Shown: one piece after another, positions 1-8,977 of the stretch
How positions within the stretch are numbered: position 1 is the stretch's first letter
Layout of the letters: the number at the start of each line of letters is the position of its first letter
Assembly (NCBI RefSeq): GCF_000331105.1
Contig: NC_020054.1
Location: 2,794,919-2,858,918, forward strand
Direction: 5' to 3'
Length of the DNA: 64,000 bases
From: Fibrella aestuarina BUZ 2
GTDB taxonomy: Bacteria; Bacteroidota; Bacteroidia; Cytophagales; Spirosomataceae
Notes under the pieces: generated by a model
The model's input: the letters and a program-made list of their open reading frames with translations, nothing else
Told to the model about the DNA's origin: nothing
Database searches by the model: none
Translations under genes and position numbers: made by a program

Positions 1-1974
1 GAGGCGGGTAGGCTCGGCGGCACCACCCAGGCTGGTGTCGTAGGTGTGTTGCCCATACGCCTTACGGAAAATCACTTTCCCGTCTTTCGCCAGCTGCACC
101 ACGCAACCGGGGTACGCTTTGGCCTGCAAGCCCTGGTTCACCACCGAGTCGACCTGTTGCGCCAGGTACGTGCTGCTGATGCCTACTTCCTCGGGAATGG
201 TGTATTTGAGACGGCCGATGGGCGCAATGGTTTTGCCATCGCCCACCCGGAACTGCTGATTGACGGTCACGGGCAGGCGACCCGCCGCGCCAATCGCGCC
301 AAAAATCAGTTGGGCCGACAGGTCTTCCGTATGGGTGGTGAGCTGATAGGGCATCACCAGCGCCCGTGCCTGATCCACGTCGGTAAAGGCGTCGAGCGCG
401 TAGGCGTTACCAAAAACCGTCACGACGGCTTTGCCCGTGTTGGTCAGTTTTTGTACCAGTTCGACCGTGCGGGGCTGGATGCCGTATTTCGCGCCTGGCC
501 GGATGTTGTTGAGGTGAACCCCCACCAGCACCAGATTAAACCGGTTCAGCGAATCCAGCAGCGCGGCAATCTGCGCGTCGGTGGCCTTCGAGTTAATCTG
601 GTAGGGCGTTACGGTCGTGTAATCGGCCAGGCGGTTCTGGAACACCGTAGGCGCGGTAGCCTCAACCGACACCGACGCAATGCGCAGCGTATCGAGGCGT
701 TGAAGGGGCAGCACGTTCCGGGTGTTGGTCAGCACCGTCAGGCTGGCTTCGGTGAGGTGGCGGTTGATCACCTCCGACTCCGGGCGGTTCAGGTCGGCCA
801 GCAGGTTATCGAGCACCACGGGCTGGTAACGGTTCAGGCCCGCCCAGTATTTGGCCAGCAACATGCGGCGGCAGCGGTTGGCAATTTGCTGGGCTGTAAC
901 CGTGCGGTCGTCGACGGCCTGGCAAATCTGGCTGATCGCCATCGGGATATTTTCGGTGAACTCGAGGACGTCCATCCCGGCTTCCATCCCGCGCCGGTCG
1001 GCCAGGCCCGAAGGGAAGTATTTGGTCACGCCCTTCATGTTCATAGCGTCGGAGAAAACCAGGCCGTTGAACTGCAATTCATTCTTCAGCAGCTTCGTCA
1101 CAATGTTGGGCGACAGCGTCGACGGGCGATTGCGCGTGGTGTCGAGAGCCGGAATGCTCAGGTGGGCCACCATCACGCCCGCCGCCCCGGCGTTGATCAA
1201 CTCCCGGAACGGATACAGTTCCAGGCTGTCGAGCTGCCCCCGGCTTTTGTTGATCAAGGGAAGGTCGTAGTGTGAGTCGGTGCCGGTATCGCCGTGGCCG
1301 GGAAAGTGCTTGATGCTCGTTAGCAGGCGGTTATCCTGCATGCCGCGCAGGTAGGCCAGCGCCTTGCGGGCTACGGCATACTTGTCTTCGCCAAACGACC
1401 GGAAGTTGATGACCGGGTTGTTGGGGTTGTTGTTCACGTCGGCATCGGGCGCAAAATTGACGTGCATCCCTAGCCGTCGGGCCTGCCGGGCAAGGTCAGC
1501 ACCCATCTGGTAAATGAGGTTATCGGCCGAGGCGGGCATGGCGCCCATTGTCATCTGATAGGGGTAGCGTACGGTACTGTCGAGGCGCATGGCGATGCCC
1601 CATTCGGCATCCATCGCTACCAGCAGGGGTACGTTCGAGGCGGCTTGCAGGCGGTTGTTCAGCTTCGCCTGCCGCATGGGCCCTCCCTGAAAAAACACGA
1701 CCCCGCCGAGTTGGTGGGTACGTACAAGGGTCGTCAGCGAATCTTCGTAGCCCGGCGTACGGTTCGAGTACCCCGCCACCATAATCAGCTGCGCTACCTG
1801 CCGTTCGAGCGGCAGATCGGCCATAATGGAGTCGGCCCAACGGGTGGCCGCGAGTGTATCGCGCAGAAAGGGTGGGGGAGTAGGGCGGGTGGCCGTTCGC
1901 GTTTGGGCCAGCAGCGGAAACGAAAAGACAAGGAGTATTGTAAGCGCGGCAATTATCCGACGAAGAGCAGTCAT
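1..1974 (-). CDS. GH3 beta-N-acetylhexosaminidase fused to a beta-lactamase-fold hydrolase (3' end cut off)
   Basis: The reading frame starts at 1974 and is still open at base 1, giving 658 codons. A signal peptide (residues 1-24, ending LLAQ) implies export. Residues about 45-400 form a GH3 catalytic domain: the signature KHFPGHGDTGTDSH is present and the nucleophile Asp sits in FSDAMNMKG. A GH3 C-terminal region follows, and from about residue 600 a sequence like the start of a class C beta-lactamase/serine-hydrolase domain begins and runs off the window. Fused proteins of this kind, about 1000 residues long, are common in Bacteroidota and are thought to act in periplasmic peptidoglycan turnover. 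The GH3 call is firm; the hydrolase domain is inferred from its first 60 or so residues. Confidence 0.88.
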   Translation of the reverse strand, partial: MTALRRIIAALTILLVFSFPLLAQTRTATRPTPPPFLRDTLAATRWADSIMADLPLERQVAQLIMVAGYSNRTPGYEDSLTTLVRTHQLGGVVFFQGGPMRQAKLNNRLQAASNVPLLVAMDAEWGIAMRLDSTVRYPYQMTMGAMPASADNLIYQMGADLARQARRLGMHVNFAPDADVNNNPNNPVINFRSFGEDKYAVARKALAYLRGMQDNRLLTSIKHFPGHGDTGTDSHYDLPLINKSRGQLDSLELYPFRELINAGAAGVMVAHLSIPALDTTRNRPSTLSPNIVTKLLKNELQFNGLVFSDAMNMKGVTKYFPSGLADRRGMEAGMDVLEFTENIPMAISQICQAVDDRTVTAQQIANRCRRMLLAKYWAGLNRYQPVVLDNLLADLNRPESEVINRHLTEASLTVLTNTRNVLPLQRLDTLRIASVSVEATAPTVFQNRLADYTTVTPYQINSKATDAQIAALLDSLNRFNLVLVGVHLNNIRPGAKYGIQPRTVELVQKLTNTGKAVVTVFGNAYALDAFTDVDQARALVMPYQLTTHTEDLSAQLIFGAIGAAGRLPVTVNQQFRVGDGKTIAPIGRLKYTIPEEVGISSTYLAQQVDSVVNQGLQAKAYPGCVVQLAKDGKVIFRKAYGQHTYDTSLGGAAEPTRL

Positions 1975-2186
1975 GCAGAAATGAGATGGATTGGCAATCC
2001 TCAAAAGTACGGACAAACCGACGGGAATGCTGCGCTGTTGGTCACCATTTCCCTCGTCAGCCGATAGGCTTATGACCGCGGCCGTTGGCGAATAGGAGTG
2101 GGTAGCGCTTGGGCGGCTGGTAGGAGCGGCTTGTCGCCGGATAGCGGGGCAATACGGTGGCTGGGTACGTTCGAGAAGAGGCTGGA

Positions 2187-2226
2187 TAACATTGGGCTAA
2201 CATTTTCTTAACATTCGCTTAACATT
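2187..2226 (+). promoter_or_regulatory. Four TAACATT repeats at exact 11-bp spacing (response-regulator-like box)
   Basis: TAACATT occurs at 2187, 2198, 2209 and 2220, a perfect 11-bp period. Direct repeats at 11 bp are the pattern bound in tandem by PhoB/OmpR-family response regulators. The last repeat ends 7 bases before AAAGTTTG (2234-2241), one mismatch from the Bacteroidota -7 motif TAnnTTTG, so the array takes the place of a -33 element. This would suit an activator-dependent promoter for the small secreted-protein gene at 2282. The rest of 1975-2281 shows no gene. Confidence 0.6.
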
Positions 2227-2281
2227 GAGACCGAAAGTTTGTATTATTACATGAACGAAGAGTTATAAACCTGCCATCATC

Positions 2282-2659
2282 ATGAAAACGCTTGTTTTTA
2301 CCATGATACTGAGTGGGCTGCTTGCAGCAGGCGCAACCGCCAACCCCGTTAAGAAGCCGAACACGACCCCAAAGGCGAGCGTGGAACAGCAATTAGCTGA
2401 CCGATTAACCGTACCCAAGGCGTTACGGGCCTCTCGAGAAAACAGCGTGGTGGTGGTACAGTTTCGGCTCGATGAACGGAATCGCGTCAAGAACCCGCAG
2501 ATCTTTACCGGTGATCAGTCGCTGAACGATGAACTGACCCAGCAGCTAATGAACCTGCGTCTTGTGCCGACTGAGCCGGTAGCCTATGTTGAACAGGTCT
2601 ATACCGCCCGGTTGCGGTTCAGAGCCCCGCAGCACATGGGTACCCTGGCCAGCCGCTAA
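2282..2659 (+). CDS. Small secreted protein with TonB C-terminal-like segment
   Basis: This 125-residue protein has a clear signal peptide (MKTLVFTMILSGLLAAGATA). It then has a basic linker and a segment around residues 52-95 (VVVVQFRLDERNRVKNPQIF, then paired hydrophobic strands) that resembles the strand-helix-strand core of TonB C-terminal domains, without the long proline linker or membrane anchor of TonB itself. Short periplasmic proteins of this type are frequent in Cytophagales and have no assigned role. The start is the first ATG after the candidate promoter at 2234. The phased repeats upstream suggest two-component control. It is convergent with the next gene and shares its terminator. 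Confidence 0.6.
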   Translation: MKTLVFTMILSGLLAAGATANPVKKPNTTPKASVEQQLADRLTVPKALRASRENSVVVVQFRLDERNRVKNPQIFTGDQSLNDELTQQLMNLRLVPTEPVAYVEQVYTARLRFRAPQHMGTLASR

Positions 2660-2704
2660 TAAATTGCCAATCAACGTACTACGTAGCCAAGATTAGACGA
2701 CTAT

Positions 2705-2764
2705 ACACCCGTTACTGAAAAAGCGGCTGGCTCATGAGCCAGCCGCTTTTTCAGTAACGGGTGT
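2705..2764. terminator. Bidirectional terminator, perfect 60-bp palindrome
   Basis: Bases 2705-2734 and 2735-2764 are exact reverse complements, including A5/T5 runs inside the arms. It lies between convergent genes ending at 2659 and 2787. Such a long perfect stem exceeds what termination needs, so cruciform extrusion or transcript stabilisation are also possible. Confidence 0.85.
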
Positions 2765-2786
2765 TGGCAAGCTGCTACGCCTGCCT

Positions 2787-3365
2787 TTATGATTCGGTGT
2801 ATTCGGCGCAGCCGCCGATGGTGTAGGTACCAGTAAACTGAATGCGTTCGGCCAACAGCAGACCCAGGATCCGGGTGGCTTCGGCTTTGACGTCGGGGTA
2901 TATTTTTTCGAAGAGGGCCTGAGGGTCAACCGGCTCGGGTTCGGCAGTGAGCTTGCGCCGCAGCGATCGGGGAGCGTCGGCCGGAACAAAGAGCTTGCCG
3001 TATTTGTATCCTAGCGTATGCAGAAATCGCTGTCCGTTGATATACCGTTGGTATGTATCCAGTAAGGCATCAATCGCTTTATCCTTCCAGATAATGCACA
3101 TGAGCGTTTCAGCCAGTTTCTCTCGTTCATACTGTGCCCAGTCGATGTACTTGCGGAGGAGGTCTTCCAGCGAATGGCGGGCATCAGCCACTTTAAAATC
3201 AGTCGAAATCAGCCGAAAATAGTCATCTTCTGTTACCAGTTCTTTCAATTCTGGTGTTTGACCAACCCACTGTTCAAAGGCTTCCGGGGTGATTTTACCA
3301 TTGAAGAAGTCGGACAAATGTGCGCTGACAGTTTCATCCATAGCGTTGGCTGTATATCTGAGCAT
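2787..3365 (-). CDS. Conserved-looking hypothetical protein, helical
   Basis: This protein of up to 192 residues is mostly charged helix. The likely start is the second Met (3341, MDETVSAHLSDFF), giving 184 residues. There is no signal peptide or membrane segment. The N-terminal part (AHLSDFFNGKITPEAFEQWV) resembles short acidic helical modules; the middle is rich in Trp, Lys and Glu. The C-terminal segment (RIQFTGTYTIGGCAEYTES) has one Cys. I do not recognise a family. The gene is convergent with the small secreted-protein gene and divergent from the GDSL gene at 3406, with only about 40 bases between. Confidence 0.5.
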   Translation of the reverse strand: MLRYTANAMDETVSAHLSDFFNGKITPEAFEQWVGQTPELKELVTEDDYFRLISTDFKVADARHSLEDLLRKYIDWAQYEREKLAETLMCIIWKDKAIDALLDTYQRYINGQRFLHTLGYKYGKLFVPADAPRSLRRKLTAEPEPVDPQALFEKIYPDVKAEATRILGLLLAERIQFTGTYTIGGCAEYTES

Positions 3366-3405
3366 GAATTATGGGTAGGCAAATACCATTGCCAGAGCAA
3401 ATACT

Positions 3406-4110
3406 ATGCTAGATCTTGCCAATGCCCTAAAAACGTTGATTTTCGCGGTTACATGCCTTTGTTGCACCCAAGCCGCCGATACGCAAATGACCACGCCACC
3501 CTCCGCCAACGCCAAGACCTTTCTCTCGCTGGGCGACTCCTACACCATCGGTGAAAGCGTCGGTGAAGCCGACCGCTGGTCGGTCCAGCTGGCGCGCATG
3601 CTCCGTCAGAAGGGCGTCGATCTGGCCGACCCCGACATCATTGCCCGCACAGGCTGGACAACGGCCGAGTTGCAGGAGGCCATCCAAGCGTCTGGTAACC
3701 AGAAGACCTACGACCTCGTTTCGCTCCTGATTGGCGTGAATAACCAGTATCGGGGCCAACCGACCGACCGCTACCGGACGGAGTTTCGGCAATTGCTGCA
3801 AACAGCCATCCGCTACGCCAACAAGCGTCCCGACCGCGTTGTCGTGCTGTCGATTCCCGACTGGGGGCAGTCGCCGTACGCTGAAGGGCGTGATCGTCAG
3901 CAGATTGGCCAGCAAATCGACGCCTTCAACGCCATCGCACGCGACGAAAGCCAGCAGGCGGGAGTCGCTTTCATCGACATCACGCCGTTGAGTCGGGCGG
4001 CGGCTGGCGATGCGTCTCAGTTTGCCAATGACGGACTGCACTACTCGGGTAAGCAAATGAAGCAGTGGGCCGGGCAAGCGCTCCCCTTAGTAGATAAACT
4101 GCTCAAATAA
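3406..4110 (+). CDS. SGNH/GDSL-family esterase or lipase
   Basis: This 234-residue protein carries the SGNH blocks in order: block I SLGDSY with the nucleophile Ser45, block II Gly83 in RTGWTT, block III GVNN with Asn112, and block V DGLH with Asp209 and His212. Family members hydrolyse ester bonds of lipids, acetylated sugars or peptidoglycan through a Ser-Asp-His triad. A hydrophobic N-terminus with Cys residues (residues 8-23) suggests export, possibly as a lipoprotein. The substrate cannot be read from sequence. It is convergent with mazG, with 14 bases between the two stop codons. Confidence 0.85.
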   Translation: MLDLANALKTLIFAVTCLCCTQAADTQMTTPPSANAKTFLSLGDSYTIGESVGEADRWSVQLARMLRQKGVDLADPDIIARTGWTTAELQEAIQASGNQKTYDLVSLLIGVNNQYRGQPTDRYRTEFRQLLQTAIRYANKRPDRVVVLSIPDWGQSPYAEGRDRQQIGQQIDAFNAIARDESQQAGVAFIDITPLSRAAAGDASQFANDGLHYSGKQMKQWAGQALPLVDKLLK

Positions 4111-4124
4111 GGCCTTCCGGGGCC

Positions 4125-4955
4125 TTATGGCATCCGTTTTGCGGCATTCCAGTACACATCCATTTCGGCCAGCGTCATGTCGCTAAGTTGCCGACCGTTG
4201 GCCCGCGCCTGCTCTTCGAGGTACTTGAAGCGCTTGATGAACTTCCGGTTCGTCCGTTCCAGCGCCGTTTCAGGGTTGATGTTAATAAACCGGGCGTAGT
4301 TGACTAGCGAAAACAGCAGGTCGCCAAACTCACCCTCGGCGCGTTCGGCCTGCTCCGGTGCGCTGGGTACGTTGTCGTGGCTGAATTCGGCGCGAAACTC
4401 CTGCATTTCCTCTTCCACCTTCTCCCAGACCTGTTCTTTCTCTTCCCAGTCGAAACCGGCTCCGCGTGCTTTTTCCTGAATGCGCATGGCTTTCACCAGC
4501 GCCGGTAGCGACTGCGGCACGCCACCCAGCACCGACTTGTTGCCTTCTTTCAGCTTTAGTTGCTCCCAGTTGGCCTTTACCTGCTCTTCGGTATCGGCAA
4601 CGGTATCGCCGTAGATGTGTGGATGGCGGCGGATGAGCTTCTCACTGATGCTGTTCAGCACGTCGGCCACGTCGAAACGGGTAGGGGAGTCGGCTGGTTG
4701 TTCGGAGCCGATACGGCTGTAGAAGACCATGTGCAGCATCAGATCGCCGATTTCTTTTTTCACTTCGGTGAGGTCGCCTTCCAGAATGGCGTCGGAGAGT
4801 TCGTAAGTCTCCTCGATCGTCAGGTGGCGAAGGCTATCCAGCGTTTGCTTGCGGTCCCAGGGGCACTGTTCACGCAGTTCATCCATGATCGTCAGCAAGC
4901 GATTGAAAGCCATTAGCTGCTCCTGGCGACGCGGCGGTAATTGATCGAAAGTCAT
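4125..4955 (-). CDS. mazG: Nucleoside triphosphate pyrophosphohydrolase MazG
   Basis: This 276-residue protein has the two tandem MazG domains of the full-length enzyme. The first shows the metal-binding motif EExxE (E48, E49, E52) followed by ExxD (E68, D71). The second repeats it as EEEMQEF and EFGDLLFS. Between them lies the conserved NWEQLKLKE segment. The enzyme converts NTPs to NMPs and pyrophosphate, and is linked to cleaning the nucleotide pool and to lowering ppGpp during starvation. It is cytosolic with no signal peptide. A later in-frame Met at residue 15 is an alternative start. Confidence 0.95.
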   Translation of the reverse strand: MTFDQLPPRRQEQLMAFNRLLTIMDELREQCPWDRKQTLDSLRHLTIEETYELSDAILEGDLTEVKKEIGDLMLHMVFYSRIGSEQPADSPTRFDVADVLNSISEKLIRRHPHIYGDTVADTEEQVKANWEQLKLKEGNKSVLGGVPQSLPALVKAMRIQEKARGAGFDWEEKEQVWEKVEEEMQEFRAEFSHDNVPSAPEQAERAEGEFGDLLFSLVNYARFININPETALERTNRKFIKRFKYLEEQARANGRQLSDMTLAEMDVYWNAAKRMP

Positions 4956-5072
4956 ACGGTAAAGATACGAAAGAGTGAAAGCGCGAAAGAATGAACGCGT
5001 GAACGGCTAGCTTAGCGAGTGAGTTGCTGTACAAAACCGCCCGGCCTTTTATCGCTCGTTTATCTGTTGCTT

Positions 5073-6299
5073 ATGAATCGGTTACCCCTGACTACCATTT
5101 TCGTTACGGTTTTGCTCGACGTGATTGGCGTGGGTATTGCCACGCCTACCATCACGCCACTGTTGCTCCGGCCCGATTCGGGATTGCTACCACCCGGTTA
5201 TCCTGTCGATGAGCGTACGGTGATCCTGGGGTTTCTGCTGGCCTCGTTTTCGATCGCTGGTTTCTTCGGTGGCCCGCTGCTCGGCGCCTTATCCGATCGG
5301 TACGGGCGGAAGCCGATGCTTATTTTCTCGCTCTGCCTCACGCTGGCCGGTTACCTCATTTTTGCGCTGGGGATTCAGCAACGCAACCTGTCGTTGCTGT
5401 TCCTGAGCCGTATCGTGTATGGCCTTGGCGGTGGTAACATTGCTATCATCCAATCGGCCATTGCTGACGTGAGCGACCCGGCGTCGCGCATCAAAAACTT
5501 TGGCCTTGTTGGCGTCGCCTTCGGGTTGGGCTTCATCATTGGCCCCACGTTGGGGGGTGAACTGGCTAATCCAAAAACGGTAGCCTGGTTCAACTTTACC
5601 ACGCCGTTCTATGCGGCCGCGCTGCTCGCGATCCTGAACCTGCTGATGGTGCTGGTGGCCTTCCGCGAGACGCTGGCGGCACCCCTCATCCGGCCCATCA
5701 CGCCGCTGACGGGCTTTCGGAACATCGCCGAGGCCTTTGGGAACGCCCGACTGCGCCTGTTGTTCGTGGGCGTATTTTTTTATGCGCTGGGCTTCAACTT
5801 TTACACCCAGTTTTTCTCGGTTTACCTGCTCAAGCGCTTTGATTTTGATCAGGTGCAGATCGGGCGGTACTTTGGCTTTGTGGGCATCTGCATCGCGCTG
5901 ATGCAGGGGCTGGTGGTGCGGCGGGTCGCCAGCCAGTACACGCCGCAGCAGATCGTGCGGGTGAGCGTGCTGGGGCTGGCCATTGCGCTCTGGTGCTTTC
6001 TGCTGCCTCAGCAGGCCTGGCAGGTCTTTCTGGTGGCTCCGCTGATGGCACTGTTTCAGGGGCTGACGTCGCCCAACGCCACGGCGCTGGTGTCGGCCAG
6101 TGCGGGAGCAGGTGAGCAGGGCAAAATTCTGGGTATTAACCAGTCGGTGCTGTCGGCCTCGTTTGCCTTACCGCCCATTATCGCGGGCTACATCGAAACC
6201 ATTGACCTGCGGCTTCCCCTGGTTCTGGCCGGCTTTATGGCGCTGCTGGGTTGGATTTTTCTAGTCCGTTTCATCAATAAAGGCGAAAGCACGGCCTGA
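5073..6299 (+). CDS. MFS transporter, TetA/TCR-like drug-efflux family
   Basis: From the ATG at 5073 this is a 408-residue protein with about 12 membrane helices. An in-frame extension to 5019 lacks sense and is not used. Motif A between helices 2 and 3 is present as GALSDRYGRKPML, and the first helix LLDVIGVGIATPTITPLLL matches the TCR/Tet group (DHA1 family). Such proteins exchange protons for drugs or metabolites across the inner membrane. The substrate is unknown, and a tetracycline-resistance role should not be assumed. It is transcribed divergently from mazG. Confidence 0.88.
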   Translation: MNRLPLTTIFVTVLLDVIGVGIATPTITPLLLRPDSGLLPPGYPVDERTVILGFLLASFSIAGFFGGPLLGALSDRYGRKPMLIFSLCLTLAGYLIFALGIQQRNLSLLFLSRIVYGLGGGNIAIIQSAIADVSDPASRIKNFGLVGVAFGLGFIIGPTLGGELANPKTVAWFNFTTPFYAAALLAILNLLMVLVAFRETLAAPLIRPITPLTGFRNIAEAFGNARLRLLFVGVFFYALGFNFYTQFFSVYLLKRFDFDQVQIGRYFGFVGICIALMQGLVVRRVASQYTPQQIVRVSVLGLAIALWCFLLPQQAWQVFLVAPLMALFQGLTSPNATALVSASAGAGEQGKILGINQSVLSASFALPPIIAGYIETIDLRLPLVLAGFMALLGWIFLVRFINKGESTA

Positions 6300-6452
6300 G
6301 TCGGTCACATCAACGTGACATTACCCCCAAATAGAGTCTAAAAACAGAGCCTTGTTCAGTTGGCGTGTTGTCGATGCGTTTTTTTCGGTAACGTGCCGCC
6401 AACAACTCGACGTTTACCTGACCTGTAGAGAGTCCCTAATCCATCACATCAA

Positions 6453-8957
6453 ATGAAATGGCCGACGTTTACCGACGCCTCTCCCAATGCCCAGTATAAT
6501 TTTACGTCATCGCCCGGCGACCAGCGCCCCGTCCGCATACTGATTGTTGTCGGCCTGTTGTTCATGGCCGCGTTTGGGTGGGTGTACTTCCAACCTGATA
6601 ATGTGGGGTATTCGTGGCTGTACGTGCTGCTGACGATTTCGGTCGTTTTCAAGCTGTTGCGCTTGTTGCACGAGTGGTACCATTACTGGAACGTAAAACC
6701 GCCCGTTCGCCCCGCTACCATCGATCATCCGCTGACGGTCGACGTGCTGACGACCTACTGCCCCGGTGAGCCGTACGACATGGTGATCAATACGCTGAAA
6801 GCCATTCAGCGCATTCGCTATCCCCACACCACGTACCTGTGCGACGAAGCCAACGACCCGTATCTGAAACAGGTCTGTGCCGATATGGGCGTACGGCACG
6901 TGACGCGCACCGAAAAAAAGGACGCCAAGGCCGGTAACATCAACAACGCCCTGCAGGAAGCCACGGGCGACATTTGCCTTGTCATCGACCCCGACCACGT
7001 ACCCGTACCCGATTTTCTGGATCAGGTCCTGCCGTATTTCAACGACCCGCAGATCGGGTTTGTACAGTGCGTACAGGGGTATTACAACCAGAAAGAGAGC
7101 ATTGTCGCCTTCGGGGCTACCGAGCAGACCTACAGCTTCTACGGCCCGATGATGACCTGCATGGGGCACTACGGCACGGCGCAGGCGATTGGGGCCAACT
7201 GCACCTTCCGGCGCACGGCCCTCGACAGCATCGGTGGCCACGCCAACGGCCTGTCCGAAGACATGCACACGGCCATGCGGCTGCACGCGAAAGGCTGGAA
7301 GTCGGCCTACGTACCGCTTCCGCTGTCATACGGGCTGGTGCCGGCCACGATGGCGGCCTATTACAAGCAGCAATTGAAGTGGTCGCGGGGTACGTTCGAA
7401 CTGCTGGTAACGACCCTGCCGCGCATCTTCAGCGGCCTCACGCTGCGCCAGAAAGTGCATTACACCACGTTGCCGCTCTATTATCTGCTGGGCCTCGTCT
7501 ACTTCTTTGACTTGCTGATTCCCATCGGGGCGCTGGTATTGATGGAGATGCCCATCCGGCTCGATCTGCTGGTGTTTGGTACCGTCTATACGCCCCTGCT
7601 ACTGACGGGTTTTCTGGTACGACAATACGCCCAGCGCTGGCTCATCGAAAAACACGAACCGGGGTTCCACCTCGTGGGCGGCATGCTCGCCAGCGGGACG
7701 TGGTGGGTCTATACACTTGGCCTGATTTACACCATTTTCCGGGTGAAAGTGCCTTACATTCCCACGCCGAAAGATGACCGACCCCGCAACAACTTCACGC
7801 TGATACTGCCGAATCTGCTGATGCTGCTGGCCACGATGGGGGCTATGAGCTACAGCATTTTCCACTACTGGCGGTTTGCGCTTCGAAACGAGTTCGTGCT
7901 GCTGATGCTGAGCTTTGCCTTTATCAATGCCACCGTGTTGAGTATCAACGTGCTGGTTGGGCAGGAGGCCTTCGTGCTGAGGGCCATCCGCTGGCTCGAC
8001 CGGCTGAGCCTGCGCCAGTCGTCGATTCACACGGGCCGGGTGGTGATGTGGCAGGTGCGTTATGGCCTGTATGGCTGGCTCCGGCGGTCGGCGCTGCCCC
8101 TGTTTGGCGCACTGCTGCTGCTGGCGGGTGGGCTTATGGCCTACACCGTGGTGCGAAAAACGCGTCAGCTACCCCATGAGCTTCGGTACGCCAACACGCA
8201 GCCGTTCTACTTCGGCAGCGAAACGCCGCAGCAGGCCGTTAGTGCGTTGCAGCCGGGCGGACAAACCATTGTGCCTCAACACCTGAACTGGCCCCTCAAC
8301 ACGTTTGAATCCATTGCGTCGCCCAAACTGAACAGCAACCCCGGCGAGTTGCCCCTGCTGTATCTGGAGCCGGAAATTGGCCAGCCCAATACCGAGCGGG
8401 CCGTGCAGGTCTTTCTCGGAGATGTGGTCAACGGTCGCTACGACGCCCCGCTGCTTCGGCTGGCCACTACGCTGCGCACGTACCCAGGCTTGGTGCTCAT
8501 CAGCCTGATGCCCGAATTCGACGACCCGACGCAGGCATGGGGCATGCAACATCAGTCTACGCTGCTACAGTATCGGAAAGCCTGGCAGTATGTGGTCACG
8601 TTTCTGCGCGATCAGCGGGCCTACAACCTGTATTGGGTATGGTGTCCATCGCGCCCCAACACCATCGTAGAGCAATATCCGGGGGCCGATTACGTCGACT
8701 GGCTGGGGGTAACGGTCTACGACAATCCGGCGCAGAACCCCGATTCGCTGCATCACTCGTTTGCCTATTTGTTTCAGGAAACGCACAACACCATTCGGAT
8801 GCACAAGGCGTACAGCATTCGGCAGAAACCCGTGCTGATTACGCACTTCGGGACCACCGCTTCGCCCCAGTCGCCCGAGGGGGCCAACTGGAAAACCGAG
8901 GCCTTCACCATGATTCACGAGCGTTACCCGCAGGTTCGCGGCGTTATCTTCGACTAA
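6453..8957 (+). CDS. Cellulose-synthase-like GT2 glycosyltransferase fused to a GH26-like domain
   Basis: This 834-residue membrane protein has two N-terminal helices (about 28-72) and a processive GT2 domain. The domain has DEAND (131-135), the DxD-type DPD (179-181), GLSED (266-270) and QQLKW (306-310), standing for the usual QxxRW. At least six helices follow to about residue 570. The C-terminal 220 residues look like a GH26 beta-mannanase fold (YVDWLGVTVYDN; MPEFDD as the acid/base site), but where GH26 has its nucleophile in SEFG the sequence reads THFG (H798). The protein probably makes and exports a beta-linked polysaccharide, with a binding or vestigial hydrolase module outside. The neighbour at 8978 is a convergent glycosidase lipoprotein. 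Confidence 0.82.
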   Translation: MKWPTFTDASPNAQYNFTSSPGDQRPVRILIVVGLLFMAAFGWVYFQPDNVGYSWLYVLLTISVVFKLLRLLHEWYHYWNVKPPVRPATIDHPLTVDVLTTYCPGEPYDMVINTLKAIQRIRYPHTTYLCDEANDPYLKQVCADMGVRHVTRTEKKDAKAGNINNALQEATGDICLVIDPDHVPVPDFLDQVLPYFNDPQIGFVQCVQGYYNQKESIVAFGATEQTYSFYGPMMTCMGHYGTAQAIGANCTFRRTALDSIGGHANGLSEDMHTAMRLHAKGWKSAYVPLPLSYGLVPATMAAYYKQQLKWSRGTFELLVTTLPRIFSGLTLRQKVHYTTLPLYYLLGLVYFFDLLIPIGALVLMEMPIRLDLLVFGTVYTPLLLTGFLVRQYAQRWLIEKHEPGFHLVGGMLASGTWWVYTLGLIYTIFRVKVPYIPTPKDDRPRNNFTLILPNLLMLLATMGAMSYSIFHYWRFALRNEFVLLMLSFAFINATVLSINVLVGQEAFVLRAIRWLDRLSLRQSSIHTGRVVMWQVRYGLYGWLRRSALPLFGALLLLAGGLMAYTVVRKTRQLPHELRYANTQPFYFGSETPQQAVSALQPGGQTIVPQHLNWPLNTFESIASPKLNSNPGELPLLYLEPEIGQPNTERAVQVFLGDVVNGRYDAPLLRLATTLRTYPGLVLISLMPEFDDPTQAWGMQHQSTLLQYRKAWQYVVTFLRDQRAYNLYWVWCPSRPNTIVEQYPGADYVDWLGVTVYDNPAQNPDSLHHSFAYLFQETHNTIRMHKAYSIRQKPVLITHFGTTASPQSPEGANWKTEAFTMIHERYPQVRGVIFD

Positions 8958-8977
8958 ACAACGCGAAGGGGGGAGGA

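Noticed and set aside
46..1275. Long plus-strand frame of 409 codons
   Set aside because: It is the antisense shadow of the GH3 gene, whose minus-strand reading has a signal peptide and the full GH3 motifs.
7599..8030. Minus-strand frame of 143 codons inside the GT2 gene
   Set aside because: It is His/Gln-rich shadow sequence opposite membrane helices of the synthase.
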